Below are positions 42,106 through 53,627 of a stretch of 64,000 nt of DNA, in pieces (position 1 is the first letter of the stretch; each line of letters begins with the position of its first letter). Below the pieces are notes generated by a model. It worked only from the letters and a program-made list of their open reading frames with translations. It was not told the DNA's origin and ran no database searches. Source of the DNA: Nectonema munidae (Eukaryota; Nematomorpha; Nectonematoida; Nectonematidae). Where the stretch lies: positions 248,001 through 312,000 of the forward strand of contig JAUIRK010000043.1 of the NCBI GenBank assembly GCA_030549495.1, read 5' to 3'. The translations under genes and the position numbers were made by a program.

Positions 42106-44257
42106 GCTAATTGTGCTTTAATTAAAGCGAAGTTTATAATAAAGTTTCGAGTATCCAACACCATGATATTATCTATGATGTCCTAAACTAATGAAATTAG
42201 TGTTATCATGTTTACGGAGGTAAAGTTGAAGAGCATTAAATACATTATTATCGAATTAATATTTATCAATTTTATTAAAGAGGAGTTTTTTAGAAGTTTG
42301 ATGGCATAGAAATCATTAAAATCTGCCAATAGTTAATTATATTCAACTAGTTTCATTTCTCAAAGATTAGAAAAACTTTGCAAAATTTAAATGGTTTTGA
42401 AAAAATTTGAAATTTTTTTCACAAAATCCAAAAAATTCACTTTAACTTGTAGAATGAAAAAATAGTTTTGAAAAATGAAAATTGGTTTTATAATTCATAA
42501 TCAAAATATACGATCAAAATAAGATAAAATGGTAATAAATCTTGAATTAAATTACCGAAAAAATATTTTAAATTATATCAACACCTAACATTTTGGAGTT
42601 AGCAAAGTCATCTGGCATTTTTTATGATAAATGTATTCAAAATTTTAAACATTTTTTAAATCTCTTGTTAGGTTTATGGGTTGATTTTATGATTTCTATA
42701 AAAACAAGAAGTTATAACGTAAATCTATTTCGAAAAAGCTTACATATTCATTCATACATCTACATCCGATCGTCAGACATAAAAAATACAAAATGAAAAC
42801 GTTATCATTTATTTTCCAATTGGTCATAAAACATTTTTCTTTCGTGTAATTTTATTAGGTCTGTTATATTAACTGACCTTAAATTTTGAGAATACATATC
42901 TATTCTCAGAGCTGTTCTTCGAGCTGTCGAACCAACAATGTCTCCATTTGAGATTATCTTTCCCTTGCATTGAGAATTCTTTTAACATTCCCAGTTACTC
43001 TCTGTACTTGAGGACGTTCTTTTAGCTGATTGAAATCGATAAAAAATATTTTACGCAATTTTATGACAAATGAAAAATTGTGAATAGTGAATATTTATTT
43101 ATAGACAAGATGGTTATACATTTAAACTGAAAACGTAAAATAGGAAAAAGAATCAGGTCAAATCAAAAATTTCCTTTAACATTTCCATAAATGAATGGTT
43201 GACTGCTTTATAACTTATCGCAATGCAAATAATTTTTTTTTACTTTAATTGAAAAGTTTTCTAAGATATAAAAAAAAATTTCTTTTTAATATTACTTAAA
43301 ATTTTTGTATTCGTTTTATTATTTAGTCAAATTTTTTTGAAAGACAGGTTCTAAGGGCTTCAAACACAAAAACTGTGGGGGAGAAGAGTGGGATGGGTGC
43401 CTCAAATTTTCAAGCACAGAAGTGTTTATACTCTTATTCATTATTTTCAACCATATACTGACGTTATATATTCTTTGTCCAATGAAAGAGCAAATTTTAT
43501 AATTGTCGTTGAAATATAATTGGTAAAAGATGACTTTGAAAAATAAAATGATATTTGAAATAATCTCTAAAATATTTTTTAATAATTTTAATGAACGCCT
43601 TTATATATATATATGTTCAAAAGCTTCCAAAGAAAATCAAAAGATTCCAAAGATTATAATCAGATATATGTACGATTTTGGTAGTGAAGCTTTTACAACT
43701 TTAATACTTTTCGTTTACAAAATTTTTTAGATTTTTTAAAACTTGAGTTTCATTTGTCTATAAATAATATTTTTTATATTTATAATCAATAAAATTTGTA
43801 AAAAGATAAAGAATAATCAGCCTTAAGAATATTTTATTTTAGAAAAAAACATATATATCTGTACTATTTCAGAATATGTTCAACCTTGTATTTATATATA
43901 TCTCCAAGAATTTGCTTACGTAATTAGGATACTCGAATACTTGATATATTAATCAAAAGAAACTTGAATAAAATACTATTTCTGAGCCTGTTGCATTTTT
44001 ACCCGCACGCTACACTTATTATACTGAAATAGACAAGTTTCCTAAATAAAATGATTGAAGAAAAATAATTTTTTAACCTTGAAAAGCTTAAACGCTTGTT
44101 CATTTGCCAAATAAAATAAAGAACTTGTTTTATCAGCAAGTGTAACCTTGAATGATTTTGTTCTCTATAATATTTTAAATATACACTTATATATCATGTC
44201 AAAGAATAAATATGGCAATACTTATTCTTTTCACCGTTTTTCCAAAATAATTCAAAG
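42106..44257. other. No gene recognised; 5' flank of SapA gene 2
   Basis: AT-rich. - strand pieces near 42800-43040 (LKERPQVQRVT, STARRTALRIDMYSQNLRSV) look like the DNA-binding part of a Tc1-like transposase but are too short to call. TATATATATATATG at about 43602 is a microsatellite. Confidence 0.4.
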
Positions 44258-44473
44258 ATGAAATTTTATCACAATTTTGTTCTGTTTACCGTTTTTATCT
44301 TTTATGCCTTATTTACAAATAATAAGGTCTTTTTGCAAAGAATGATTGCTCATCCAGTTGGAACAAATAAATGTACTTGGGGTCCTTTCTACTTTTGCGA
44401 TCCAAAACACATGTCAGAATGCAAAATGACGGAAGAAAAATGTAGAAGATTTGCTAATGTGACAATTTTATAA
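44258..44473 (+). CDS. Secreted single-domain SapA (saposin A-type) mini-protein 2
   Basis: 71 residues, paralogue of the gene at 38555-38761 and pointing away from it. Signal-peptide core FVLFTVFIFYALF (7-19), then FTNNKVFLQRM shared with gene 1. SapA cysteines C39-x7-C47-x7-C55-x6-C62 in NKCTWGPFYFCDP and SECKMTEEKC; C62 is followed by RRF where gene 1 has ARY. A possible N-glycosylation site NVT lies at 67-69. Selection is suggested because the cysteine core differs mainly at third codon positions while the two leader halves and the tails drift. The start is the first ATG after stops in all frames. Function unknown. Confidence 0.72.
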   Translation: MKFYHNFVLFTVFIFYALFTNNKVFLQRMIAHPVGTNKCTWGPFYFCDPKHMSECKMTEEKCRRFANVTIL

Positions 44474-44518
44474 AGCAAGTTGATATAATACCTCTTCAAT
44501 TAATGTTTTATTAAATAC

Positions 44519-44524
44519 AATAAA
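44519..44524 (+). terminator. Polyadenylation signal of SapA gene 2
   Basis: AATAAA 46 bp after the stop codon, the same spacing class as in gene 1 (56 bp). Confidence 0.5.
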
Positions 44525-45260
44525 TATTACATTTTATCTTACTTTTGGTATTTAAAGTAAATTTTAGAATTTGAAAGCCATCACCTTTTCTATATGCTAT
44601 AACAATTTTCGTAAAAATATATAAATATTAAAAATTTTTTCTTTATTTTTTTATTTGCGTCTTCACTTAGTGCATGAAAGGAAAACACAAGAAAAAGAAT
44701 ATTGATTTTTTTTCAAAAGGTAATCAATTGCAACAGGAAATATACGAAAACCGAAAGAAATCGATCGTAAAGTAAGAAAAATTTTGAAATGGTCATTATC
44801 AACACAAAAACCACATTATAAGTATCACATACCACTCTAGTTCGTTTTCACAAAACGATCCTGTGGCAGAGTCCTGTTTATGTCGAGAGGGGGGGGGGGG
44901 GGCGAGGGGAAGCTTGCTTTTCTGCCACATGTAGTTTTACCGCATTCAATTTTGAACCGATTTTTTTAAGTAAAATTTTCAATGTATTTATTAATTCAAA
45001 TTTTTTACTTTCTTTATCATTTTTCATTTTGGTCTATTTTTTTTACTTAATAATGTCTTCAAAGCATTCACGTATACTAAAACCACAATAGAGGGAAATC
45101 TTATTAGCTTGTTGGTAAAGCGTCGACAATAGCAGAGTGTCCTCAGTATGAAAGATGAGTGTCAAGTGGTGACTTAGATTCTTAGGATAAAGGTTAAGGT
45201 ATATGTTTGAATACATATTTACCAATATGTACGGATTTGTGAGTTCGGCGAACCGACTAG
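44525..45260. other. No gene recognised; G14 run
   Basis: A run of fourteen G at 44889-44902 stands in otherwise AT-rich DNA. The 73-codon - strand frame at 45043-45264 directly follows the SINE below and is probably SINE tail or flank. Confidence 0.45.
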
Positions 45261-45383
45261 TCATCGAAAAGGCACACTTGCGCAGCTTGTATCGAACTAT
45301 GAGGAAAGGGGGCTTGATTCGGAATCGAACCCAAGATCTTGAGTTATCGAAATCCAGTATCTAACTAATCTTACTCACGCCCC
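45261..45383 (-). mobile_element. tRNA-derived SINE, copy 2
   Basis: On the - strand it starts GGGGCGTGAGTAAGATTAGT, has the B box GGTTCGATTCC (45321-45331) and body CATAGTTCGATACAAGC, ending TTTTCGATGA where similarity to copy 1 stops. Identity to copy 1 is about 80 percent. Confidence 0.75.
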
Positions 45384-46304
45384 TAATGATAGATAGTATG
45401 TAATTTAGTAGTATTTGATCTACATTTGACATTTGAAAAATGTTTTTGAATTGAAAAATAAAAAGACAGAGAAAAGAAAAAGAAAATTTTTATTTTTTCA
45501 AAAGAAAAAGATGAAACTTAAAATGAAACGGACAAGCGTTCATGCACCGTATATCTTGATCAGGAGTGGATCTAGATTGATAATTTTGAGGGAGGAGGAG
45601 GGTGTTAAAGAGAAGGAAGATTTTTTTTGAAATTTTATGAATTTCGATATTCATTTGAAATTTTAATATTTAACGTTCAATATAATCAGATAAAAATTAT
45701 TTAAAAATATGAACTTAGTAAATACCATTAAAATGAGAAGACGTTTTGACTTCTAATGACCATAACCTTTAACAAGTTAGACACTTTGAATTAAAGTTAT
45801 AATAAAACAACTAGACAGGTTCTTAATCTTTTTACTCAGAGGGCTCCCTTTGTTCATTTGTCAAAATTTAAAGTCCCATTTTGGAAATTATCTGCCTCAA
45901 AATTTAAATTAAAAAATATTTTTATTAAAATTTATATTCAAAACAATAATAAAGTCCTCAATTTTATACTTAAATAAAAATATTGATAGTTTTTATCTCT
46001 TCTTATGTCCTAAGTTAGGGTTTGAATTTTCAAATTTTACTAAAAATTTATATTATAAATATTTACAGTTTACTTAAATATTGAATTTTAAAATAATCAG
46101 CTTATCCTTTATAATATATCCCTTATAATAGATCTTTATCTTTTATTGGTAAATTTATTTCACTGAGAGTTTAAAAATTGATATAATCTTGCTTACTATC
46201 TATTCTCCTTAAAATTAAATACTTTTTTTCTTTTTTGATTTAAATTACTATATATAATTTAAAATATATGGATTTAAATATCAAGGTTAACGAGTCTTGG
46301 ACCT
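45384..46304. other. No gene recognised; partial hAT-like end
   Basis: TCAGGAGTGGATCTAGATTG near 45560 resembles the terminus of the MITE at 9231 but has no partner. The lysine-rich frame at 45433-45630 has no domain. Confidence 0.4.
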
Positions 46305-46505
46305 GTTGTTGTTGTTGTTGTTTTATTTGACACAGCTTGTAAAATGCAAGGATTTCGAAAGCTGGCATGAGGCTTTTACAAATTTAAGATGATTAATCAC
46401 AGTTTTTGTGAATTTGTTTTTTTAGCATTGGGAGCCTTGGGGATCGAACCCCTGACCTTCAACTGTTAAGCTGAGAGGTACACCCTAACAACCATGAGGC
46501 TCGAA
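46305..46505 (-). mobile_element. tRNA-derived SINE with AAC tail and target duplication
   Basis: On the - strand: tRNA-like head GAGCCTCATGGTTGTTAGGG with B box GGGGTTCGATCCCC, a short body and a tail of AAC repeats (46305-46322). GGACCT on both sides (46299-46304, 46506-46511) is the target duplication. GAGCCT and AGGCTC can pair as an acceptor stem, but the T stem has mismatches, so it is a SINE rather than a tRNA gene. It is a different family from the GGGGCGTGAG SINE. Confidence 0.75.
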
Positions 46506-46511
46506 GGACCT

Positions 46512-46898
46512 GTGAAAACTCTTTCTTGTGAAGCTTTGTTATTTATGCATATCAAGATCTTGATCAGTCGTTATTTAAAGTCTTGTTAAAAATAGTGCAC
46601 AAGGAATCAAGTAGCATTGTATCTCTTGCCGTTCTTCTGATCAACATACTCTTAGAGAACTTTTTGATTGGTAGAATCTTTAAGGAGAAGAAGATTTATT
46701 AATTGATAAAATAAAATTGGAATACACGCCTAAACATATAAAGAAGAATTAAATAAAAAATTTAAAAAGAAAAGGACATTGCATATTTATAGTCGGGAAA
46801 AAAATTAAAAGGCTTGCAAGTTGCTGCAATGAATAAAACCCATATTACAACAACAAAAAGGAAATACATCATATATGATATTCATAAAATAAATATGA
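46512..46898. other. No gene recognised
   Basis: AT-rich DNA between a SINE and a MITE. Confidence 0.45.
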
Positions 46899-46906
46899 GG
46901 TAAAAA

Positions 46907-47230
46907 CAGTGCCCGCGCTACCTATATAATTTTGGGGCACGTGCCCCCCCCCCTGTATTAATCTTTGCCCCCCTAAAATTTTTGGTTTTGCCCCATGCAC
47001 TTTTTAAAGGAAAAATAAATAAGCAAAAATTGTACACAATAATCCTATATAAATGCTGGTGTATGTGTATGTATAATATGAGATTTCTATAGGTTTTTAT
47101 ACAGAAGTACTTCATGATTTTCAGCAAAATAATATAGGATATAAAGTAATATAGGAAATAAATTTTTTGCAAATGTGTTTCTTTGCCCCATTTCAGCCCC
47201 CTTTGAAATTTAGCTTTAGCGAGGGCACTG
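46907..47230. mobile_element. 324-bp hAT MITE with perfect 8-bp target duplication
   Basis: CAGTGCCCGCGCTA at the left and TAGCGAGGGCACTG at the right pair with one mismatch. GGTAAAAA stands on both sides (46899-46906 and 47231-47238). Subterminal CCCC-rich blocks near both ends are also mirrored (GTGCCCCCC and GCCCCCTTTG). The short frame inside is a by-product. Confidence 0.9.
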
Positions 47231-47279
47231 GGTAAAAATAATCAAGTTTGATGGAATAAACTACAGATAGTATGCAGTG

Positions 47280-48480
47280 CGCATGGTTAGAATGAGTGGC
47301 TGTTAATATATTGTTAAATAACGATTAGTTCGTTGTTACACACAAAGCAATTAATAGAATGACAAGTTAAACTATATTTATCTAAAGGGAAGTTTTTTTA
47401 TTATATTTTTAGCTTATTTTAGAAAAAATACATTGAGAGTTAAACATAACAAAGTTAAAGTTATGAGAAATTTTATATCTTAAAGATTGATAGATTATAC
47501 ACATATAAGTCATTAAACTTTAGTAAGTCTCTCTAAAAAATAAAGGGGTAGTTAGTATGAGATAAGTAATGACTTCCTGTTATATAGCATATAATTCGTT
47601 TTTGTGTTTTTATCAAGAGCTCAATTTTTTGTTGACCCCATAGAACTATATGCAGTAATTAAGATAAGGGAGAAAAAAGGAGTTGTACAATAATAATTTG
47701 ATTTTCGTTTGGAACAAAACTTATTGTGTTTTAGAATGTCTAAATTACTACAGAGAATAGAATTGACATAAGAGATATGTTGTTCACAGTTCAATTTGCA
47801 GTCGATGATGATACCAAGAAATTTATATTATTCAACAACTTTGAACTTAAAATTCTCAGTTGAAATTTTCCTATTCATACTACCAAAGAGCATAGCTTTA
47901 GACTTAGATACATTTATATGCATGCAATTTTGAGTACTTCAAAGATTGGGCCAAGATAATCGTTGAAAAAGTTATATTTTTAAACAAGATGTTTATTGTC
48001 ACATCATTAGCAAAACAATAAAACTTCAACGAGCAATTAGATACATGTATATCATTTATAAAAATCAGGAATAATAGAGGGACCAGGATAGAACCCTGAG
48101 GAACCCCCATATTAACGCTAGACTTGAATTTATTCAAAGTGACATAATGCTGACGTTTGGGCAAATAAGATTTGATTAGAAGCAAAGAATTTCTTTGCAC
48201 TCTATAGTGAAACAGTAAATCAAATAAAATTTGGTGTGAAAGATTATCAAAAGCTTTACTAAAATCTAAGAACAGTGAAAGCATACTTTCATTGGACTCA
48301 AGAGTATTCAAAATGTTATCTATAATGTGTAGGTATTGACTGGATATTGTAACTCTTGTGAAAATCGAACTGAAGAGGATAAAATAGATTATTACAATTA
48401 AAGTATGACTGCAATTGAATAATAAGTCGCTTTTCAAAATAAATAAGAGAACAAATCCTTGACACCAAAATAAAATTATT
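47280..48480 (-). pseudogene. LINE reverse transcriptase, jockey/CR1-like
   Basis: SLFLDFSKAFDNLSHQILFD, VNMGVPQGSILVPLLFLIFI and the active-site region FYCFANDVTINILF, with AND in place of ADD, followed by FKVVE-YKFLGIIIDCKLN and the C-terminal part. The last 177 codons before 47904 are open; the thumb lies in other frames. It ends near 47280, just past the MITE at 46907-47230. 5' truncated. Confidence 0.78.
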
Positions 48481-48486
48481 GCCCCA

Positions 48487-49618
48487 ATGAAGTCAAATTT
48501 TGACCAGCAAAAAGAAATAATATCATTGCCTTCTTGTATTAAACCTACATTCGGAGAAATAATTCAAAACGCGCCTGTGAAGGACACTCTCTATATTAAA
48601 TATGATTCATTGAATGTAAAAGAAATTTTAACTAAAATTAAAGATATTCTTAGTAATGTTAAGGTGACGTCTTCTAAGCCTAAAAAAAAGCATTGAACCT
48701 GCGGTTTCCCTATACTAAAAGCTTGGAAAAGGCTGAAAATATGTTCAAACATAAATCACTTTTACTATAGTTAAAAGCAAAGCATTATAACTCACAATTT
48801 AGGTTGTTATTTATAAGATATACCTATCGAGACTGTGAAAACTTTGAAACTTGATAAAAACGAAGAAATTTGTAAACTCATGAATGCTTGCAACTTTTTT
48901 GATTTACTTTTTCAAAAGTCATACCTAATAATAAAAGAATAATTAGGCTTAAAATGTCTGTCGAAATATACTCCCTTTTGAAAAAGTTGGTCTCTTTTAT
49001 TTTATAATGTAAAGGATCAAATCAAAACCTTTTTTCTGTCATAAACAATGTGGTAATTGTTTATAACAAACCACTCAGCTATGAGTTATAAATATCCTCT
49101 AAGGAGTTGGAAATGGTTAAAAGTATTACTCAAACATATGATTCGTCAGTGTAAGACTTTATTTCATTAAACCATACTTTTTTTGATACTATGATATTTA
49201 ATTAAATTTTTTTAAATGATATTCCTGATGAAATTTACAAAATTAATAGTTAGATTAAATATAAAATCAATAAGTAGCAAGTTTTATGAATAACAAATGT
49301 TCATTTATCAATTCAATATCCTTTAACCTGAACCTTTATCTGTAATATGTCTCCAAGAGACCTGGTGTATTTCTTCTAAATAAGAGGGTATATAATGAAT
49401 ATATTCGTCGAAACAAGTCTCACTTCATGGAACCCTGATTTTCCTGGTATAATACCGATTCATGGACGAGCAGTTTTATGAAAATTCTTTTGAGTATCAA
49501 TCAATTCTTTTAGAATTTAAAAATTATAAAAATATATTTGAACATAAAATGTATAGACTTCTTTCTTATAATACTAAATAAGTAGATATTTTCCAAAAAA
49601 ATTTTGACCATTTACTTT
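48487..49618 (+). pseudogene. LINE segment A: ORF1 tail and start of endonuclease
   Basis: A 69-codon frame ending VKVTSSKPKKKH may be the end of ORF1. Near 49300-49420 the reading NLNLYLICLQET is the opening motif of an APE-type endonuclease (LICLQET). The piece stops where the Gypsy LTR begins; the rest of the same kind of endonuclease resumes at 53628. Confidence 0.5.
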
Positions 49619-49924
49619 TGTTGTGATAAAAGCGATACAAAATGAACTCTTTATTTAACACCCTGAAATGTAGTTGGTATAAAAGTGTAAAAGAAAGAAG
49701 TGAAATGTCTTACTAACATCAGGAGTGAGAAAACAAGCCACAACGAACAGGACAACAAGGTGAATAAACAGATAGAAAATGAGTGCAATATATATTAACA
49801 TGATTTGTATAATTGAAATTAATGGCAAGGTTTTTACAATTAAGCTCGACTGATAATATAAGTAGAGAGGAGATTTGATAATGGAAAAGGTGAAGTGATG
49901 CTTGAAGGCTTGAATTATACTACA
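49619..49924 (-). repeat. 3' LTR of the Gypsy element
   Basis: 306 bp; in element sense it opens TGTAGTATAATTC and closes ATCACAACA. The match in the fossil at 32216 onward supports the border. Confidence 0.85.
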
Positions 49925-52749
49925 CTCTTCCCTCCTAAGTAATCTTCCGAAGTGAATCTTTTTGGCGGGTTTTTGATTCTTGTTGATCTTTTAGGCATAC
50001 TCATCAGTTCCGGATCCATTTTTTCATTACTTTGAACATCATCTTCAGTTGTTTGCAATTTGTTTACTTCTCTGTGTTGATCTTCTCCATTTGATGATTG
50101 TTCATTTTGATTACTTTGATCACAACAAGTTTTAGGTGCTAAGTCTAGAAGTGAAACACTCGTTTCCCGACCATCACTCTTACGAATGCGAGCGGAATTA
50201 TGATTGGCTTCTATAAGCTCCACTTCTTCTACTGGGGACTCATATTTTGAAAATTTAACATGTTTTTTTAAATAAACCGGCCCAGGGCTTAGCAGCCAGT
50301 TGGGCAATGCCTCGCCATTAGAGGTCCTACGACGGTGAATAAATAGACGCTAGTGTGGTGTTTCGTTAGTGGTGGTGCATAATAACGACCGTTGAGAATG
50401 TAAAACCTGCTGTAGAACTTCATCCCACTGATATAAGGGTAAACCTTTATTTTTACATGCAAGAACTAAAGACCTCCAAATAACCCCGTTGTAGCGTTCA
50501 CATTGAGCGTTGGATGTAGGATGATAGGGCATTGTATGAGAGGGGACTATACCGTGATTTTTCAACCAATCTTCAAATTCTTTTGAAGTAAAATGGGCAC
50601 CCCTATCTGAATGAATAATTTGTGGTAAACCAAAAACGGCGAAAATACTAAAAAAATGTTCCTTAGCGTTGTTTGTATCAGCGTATTTACATGGAAAGGC
50701 CCAAACGAACCTACTGTATTCATCAATAACAGTGAATAGATACCTGTTTTTGGATGTATTGGGTAAGGGTCCTTTATAATCTATTGATAAGCGTTGAAAT
50801 GGCTCAGTTGCTCTGATTAAATGAGAGTCAGGAGGTTTATAAAAACGAGGCTTTACTTCTGAACAAATGGAACACAAATTATTAATTTCTCTGACCTCTT
50901 GAAGTGAATATGGCATGTTCTTAGTCTTAACGTAATGATACAACCGTGTAACGCCAGGATGACAAAGTTCCTGATGTAACTCTCTGAGTTTATTTACCCT
51001 GATAGAAGAAACACGTGAAAATAGATCTGCAGCTACATTGTTTTTCCCTGGTCTATAGTTAATATCGTACCTAAACTGGGCCAATTTAAGTCTCCAACGG
51101 ACAATTTTATCATTTTTTATTTTACTTAGACTCTTATTGGCATTCATAAGAAATGAGACTGGCTTTTGGTCAGTAATTATGGTGAAACGCCGTCCCATCA
51201 ACAGATGTTTCCATTTACGTACTGAGTCCACTATTGCTAAGGCTTCCTTTTCTATAGAAGGATAACTTTTCTCATGGTTGTGAAAAGTTCTAGAGTGGTA
51301 CGCTACCGGTCTTCCTTTTTGACTTAAAATAGCGGAAAGTGCTAAATCTGAAACGTCAGTTTCAACTGTGAAATTGCCATCATTTTCAGATATGGAGTAT
51401 AACGAAGATTTAGATAAAGAAGTTTTCAAGGTTTCAAAAGATTTTTCTTGATTTTTACTTAATGGAAATTTAGAAAAATTTAATAAAAAACGAATACTGT
51501 CAGAGTAATGAGGTATAAATTTAGCATAATATGCGAATAAACCTAGAACACGTTCTAACTCTTTTTTACTATTTGGAACAGGTAATCGCATCAACGGTTC
51601 AATCCTCTTAGGGTCAGGCGAAATTGTACCATTCTTAATTTCATATCCCAACAAGTTAATTTTGTCAGTTGAGAAAACATATTTTTCTTGATTTAGCGTA
51701 AGACCGTATTTCTCAACAACCGACATAAACTTTTCCAAATTCTCATCATGCTCTTGTTTCGTTTTACCGCACACTGTAATATCATCAAGATACGCTAAAA
51801 CTCCACGGCAATCGCTTTCATTAATTATAGTGTTTATAACACGTGAAAAAACAGCCACAGCATTAGTTAATCCAAACGGGATACGATTAAATTCATAAAG
51901 ACTGTTATTAGCCTCGAAAGCTGTAAACTTTCTTTCATTTTGAGAAATCTCTATTTGGTGGTATGCTGAAGTCATGTCAAGTTTCGAAAAAAAATTGTAA
52001 TGTGAAACCTTCTGGGGAAGCGGGTAGGCATCTAAGGAAGAATATTTATTAACTGTTGTACTGTAATCTATGCACATATGTGGTTTATTCATTTCATTAC
52101 GCACCACCAAGACCTGAGCGCGCCAAGGACTATTACTATGTCTAATTATTTTTGCTTCAAGTAGCCTTTGAACTTCTTGAGCAATAAATATTTTATCTAA
52201 ATTTGAATGCAACCTTGATTTGATGGCTATAGGTTTGCCACTCTTAGACAAATTGGGAAAAAGTTGAGGATATGGAATGTTAAGAGGTTTTAAAGCACAC
52301 AATTTCAATGATTCTAAAGGCCCACCAAAGTTAACTACTAAGCTTTTGTGTTTTACTTGGAAATCTTCACCAAAAATTACATCGCTTATCAAAGTTTTCA
52401 TTATTAAAATCTTAACACTTTTATAAGAGCGCCCTTCAAACATTATATCTGTAAGGATAAAGGAATTAATTATCAAACTAGATTTTTGAGCCAATTCTAC
52501 AGTAAATTTATTACAAAGCTTTATTGGTAGATTTAAATCAAATACAATTTTCTCATTTATAAAGGATAATTCTGATCCGGTATCAATAAGCGCTCTTAAT
52601 TCTTTTTCTTTTATAAAAATTGGTCGGAAAAATCGTGATGATAAATTGAGGGTCGCTAGTTTAACATTGTTGGGACTTTTTAAAATGGCAGCTGACTGTG
52701 TTTTTAAAAAAGTTTGTTTAACATTAAACTTTTTTTTAGACATACACAT
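49925..52749 (-). mobile_element. Gypsy pol region
   Basis: Protease (DTGS), reverse transcriptase (YLDD), RNase H, then integrase with its HHCC finger and core. About 0.9 kb of integrase and the tail match the fragment at 31.1-32.2 kb. Not one intact frame. Confidence 0.9.
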
Positions 52750-53516
52750 TTTTGAAAAATGGCCAGTTTTGCCACAAGAGTGACATACTATGAAATCTTA
52801 GAATGTACAGTATTACCACAGTTATAACATTCTCTACGTATCGCTGTATTTGAAATTTTTTCAGTCGAAAATGTTGAAGCCGAACTGTGTTCTTTTGTTT
52901 CTGAAACTACAGCTGAAACAAAAGAATTATCCTTATACGCTCATGAGTTTTTCTTTGCAAACTCTAATGACCTAGCTAAATTAATGGCTTCCTCTAATGA
53001 GTAATCAGCCTCAAGTATTCTTGTTCTTATTGAGGGGTCTTTTAGACCCGTTACGAAAGAATCCAAAACCAACATACTCTGATGCTCATCAGCGCTTACA
53101 GCTTTTACTTTACAGTCCCTTACCATTTTCCTTAACTCAGATATATATGTATCTATCTCTTCAGTTTCATTTTGCTTTCGATTCATTAGTAGATGTCTAG
53201 CATAAATAGTGTTCCTCTCCTTTGTATACAGTTTGTCTAAATGATCTATCGCTTCAGAAAACGTAAAAACCTCTGAAACCAAATCATATATTTCATTTGA
53301 AATGTATCTAAAGAGCAGTTCTAAACAATCGGCTTGATCGGTAAGAGGGGGAGCAATACTTTCTAAAAATTTGTTAAATCCCCGTTTGAAATGTTTGTAA
53401 GAACTTTCTGAGTTAGACAGACCCGGTAAAACCTCAAAAACAGAGGGTCGAAACAAATTAGCCTTAGACATTCCATTAGTGTGTAAGGACGAGTTGTACA
53501 ACTTATTATCTATCAT
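52750..53516 (-). mobile_element. Gypsy gag region
   Basis: A helical capsid-like part resembling retrotransposon gag proteins, followed by a CCHC knuckle (CHSCGKTGHFSKMC). Broken at least once between the two. Confidence 0.75.
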
Positions 53517-53566
53517 TTGATAACTAAACAGACGTAAATTTCATGTTGATGTTTAGGTGTTAAAAA

Positions 53567-53627
53567 TGTTGTGATAAAAGCGATACAAAATGAACTCTTT
53601 ATTTAACACCCTGAAATGTAGTTGGTA
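53567..53627 (-). repeat. 5' LTR match of the Gypsy element
   Basis: Sixty-one bases identical to 49619-49679. Beyond 53627 the sequence is LINE. Confidence 0.85.

Larger units (their letters stand above)
49619..53627 (-). mobile_element. Ty3/Gypsy LTR retrotransposon, nearly whole fossil
   Basis: The element runs on the - strand. Direct repeats mark its ends (49619-49924 and a 61-bp match at 53567-53627, identical over all 61 bases). Between them lie a gag-like region with CCHC knuckle (about 52.75-53.52 kb) and a pol region in the order protease, reverse transcriptase, RNase H, integrase (about 49.9-52.75 kb), the Ty3/Gypsy order. It is broken in roughly three or four places. The identical repeat stretch and the long readable pol suggest a young insertion. 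It lies inside a LINE and is the best copy of the family whose older fragment is at 31076-32405. Confidence 0.92.

Noticed and set aside
42800-43040. Possible Tc1-like N-terminal piece on the - strand
   Set aside because: Fragments LKERPQVQRVT and STARRTALRIDMY are suggestive but too short and frame-shifted for a call.
46430-46505. Possible tRNA gene on the - strand
   Set aside because: The head has A and B boxes, but the T stem mismatches and an AAC tail with target duplications shows a SINE.
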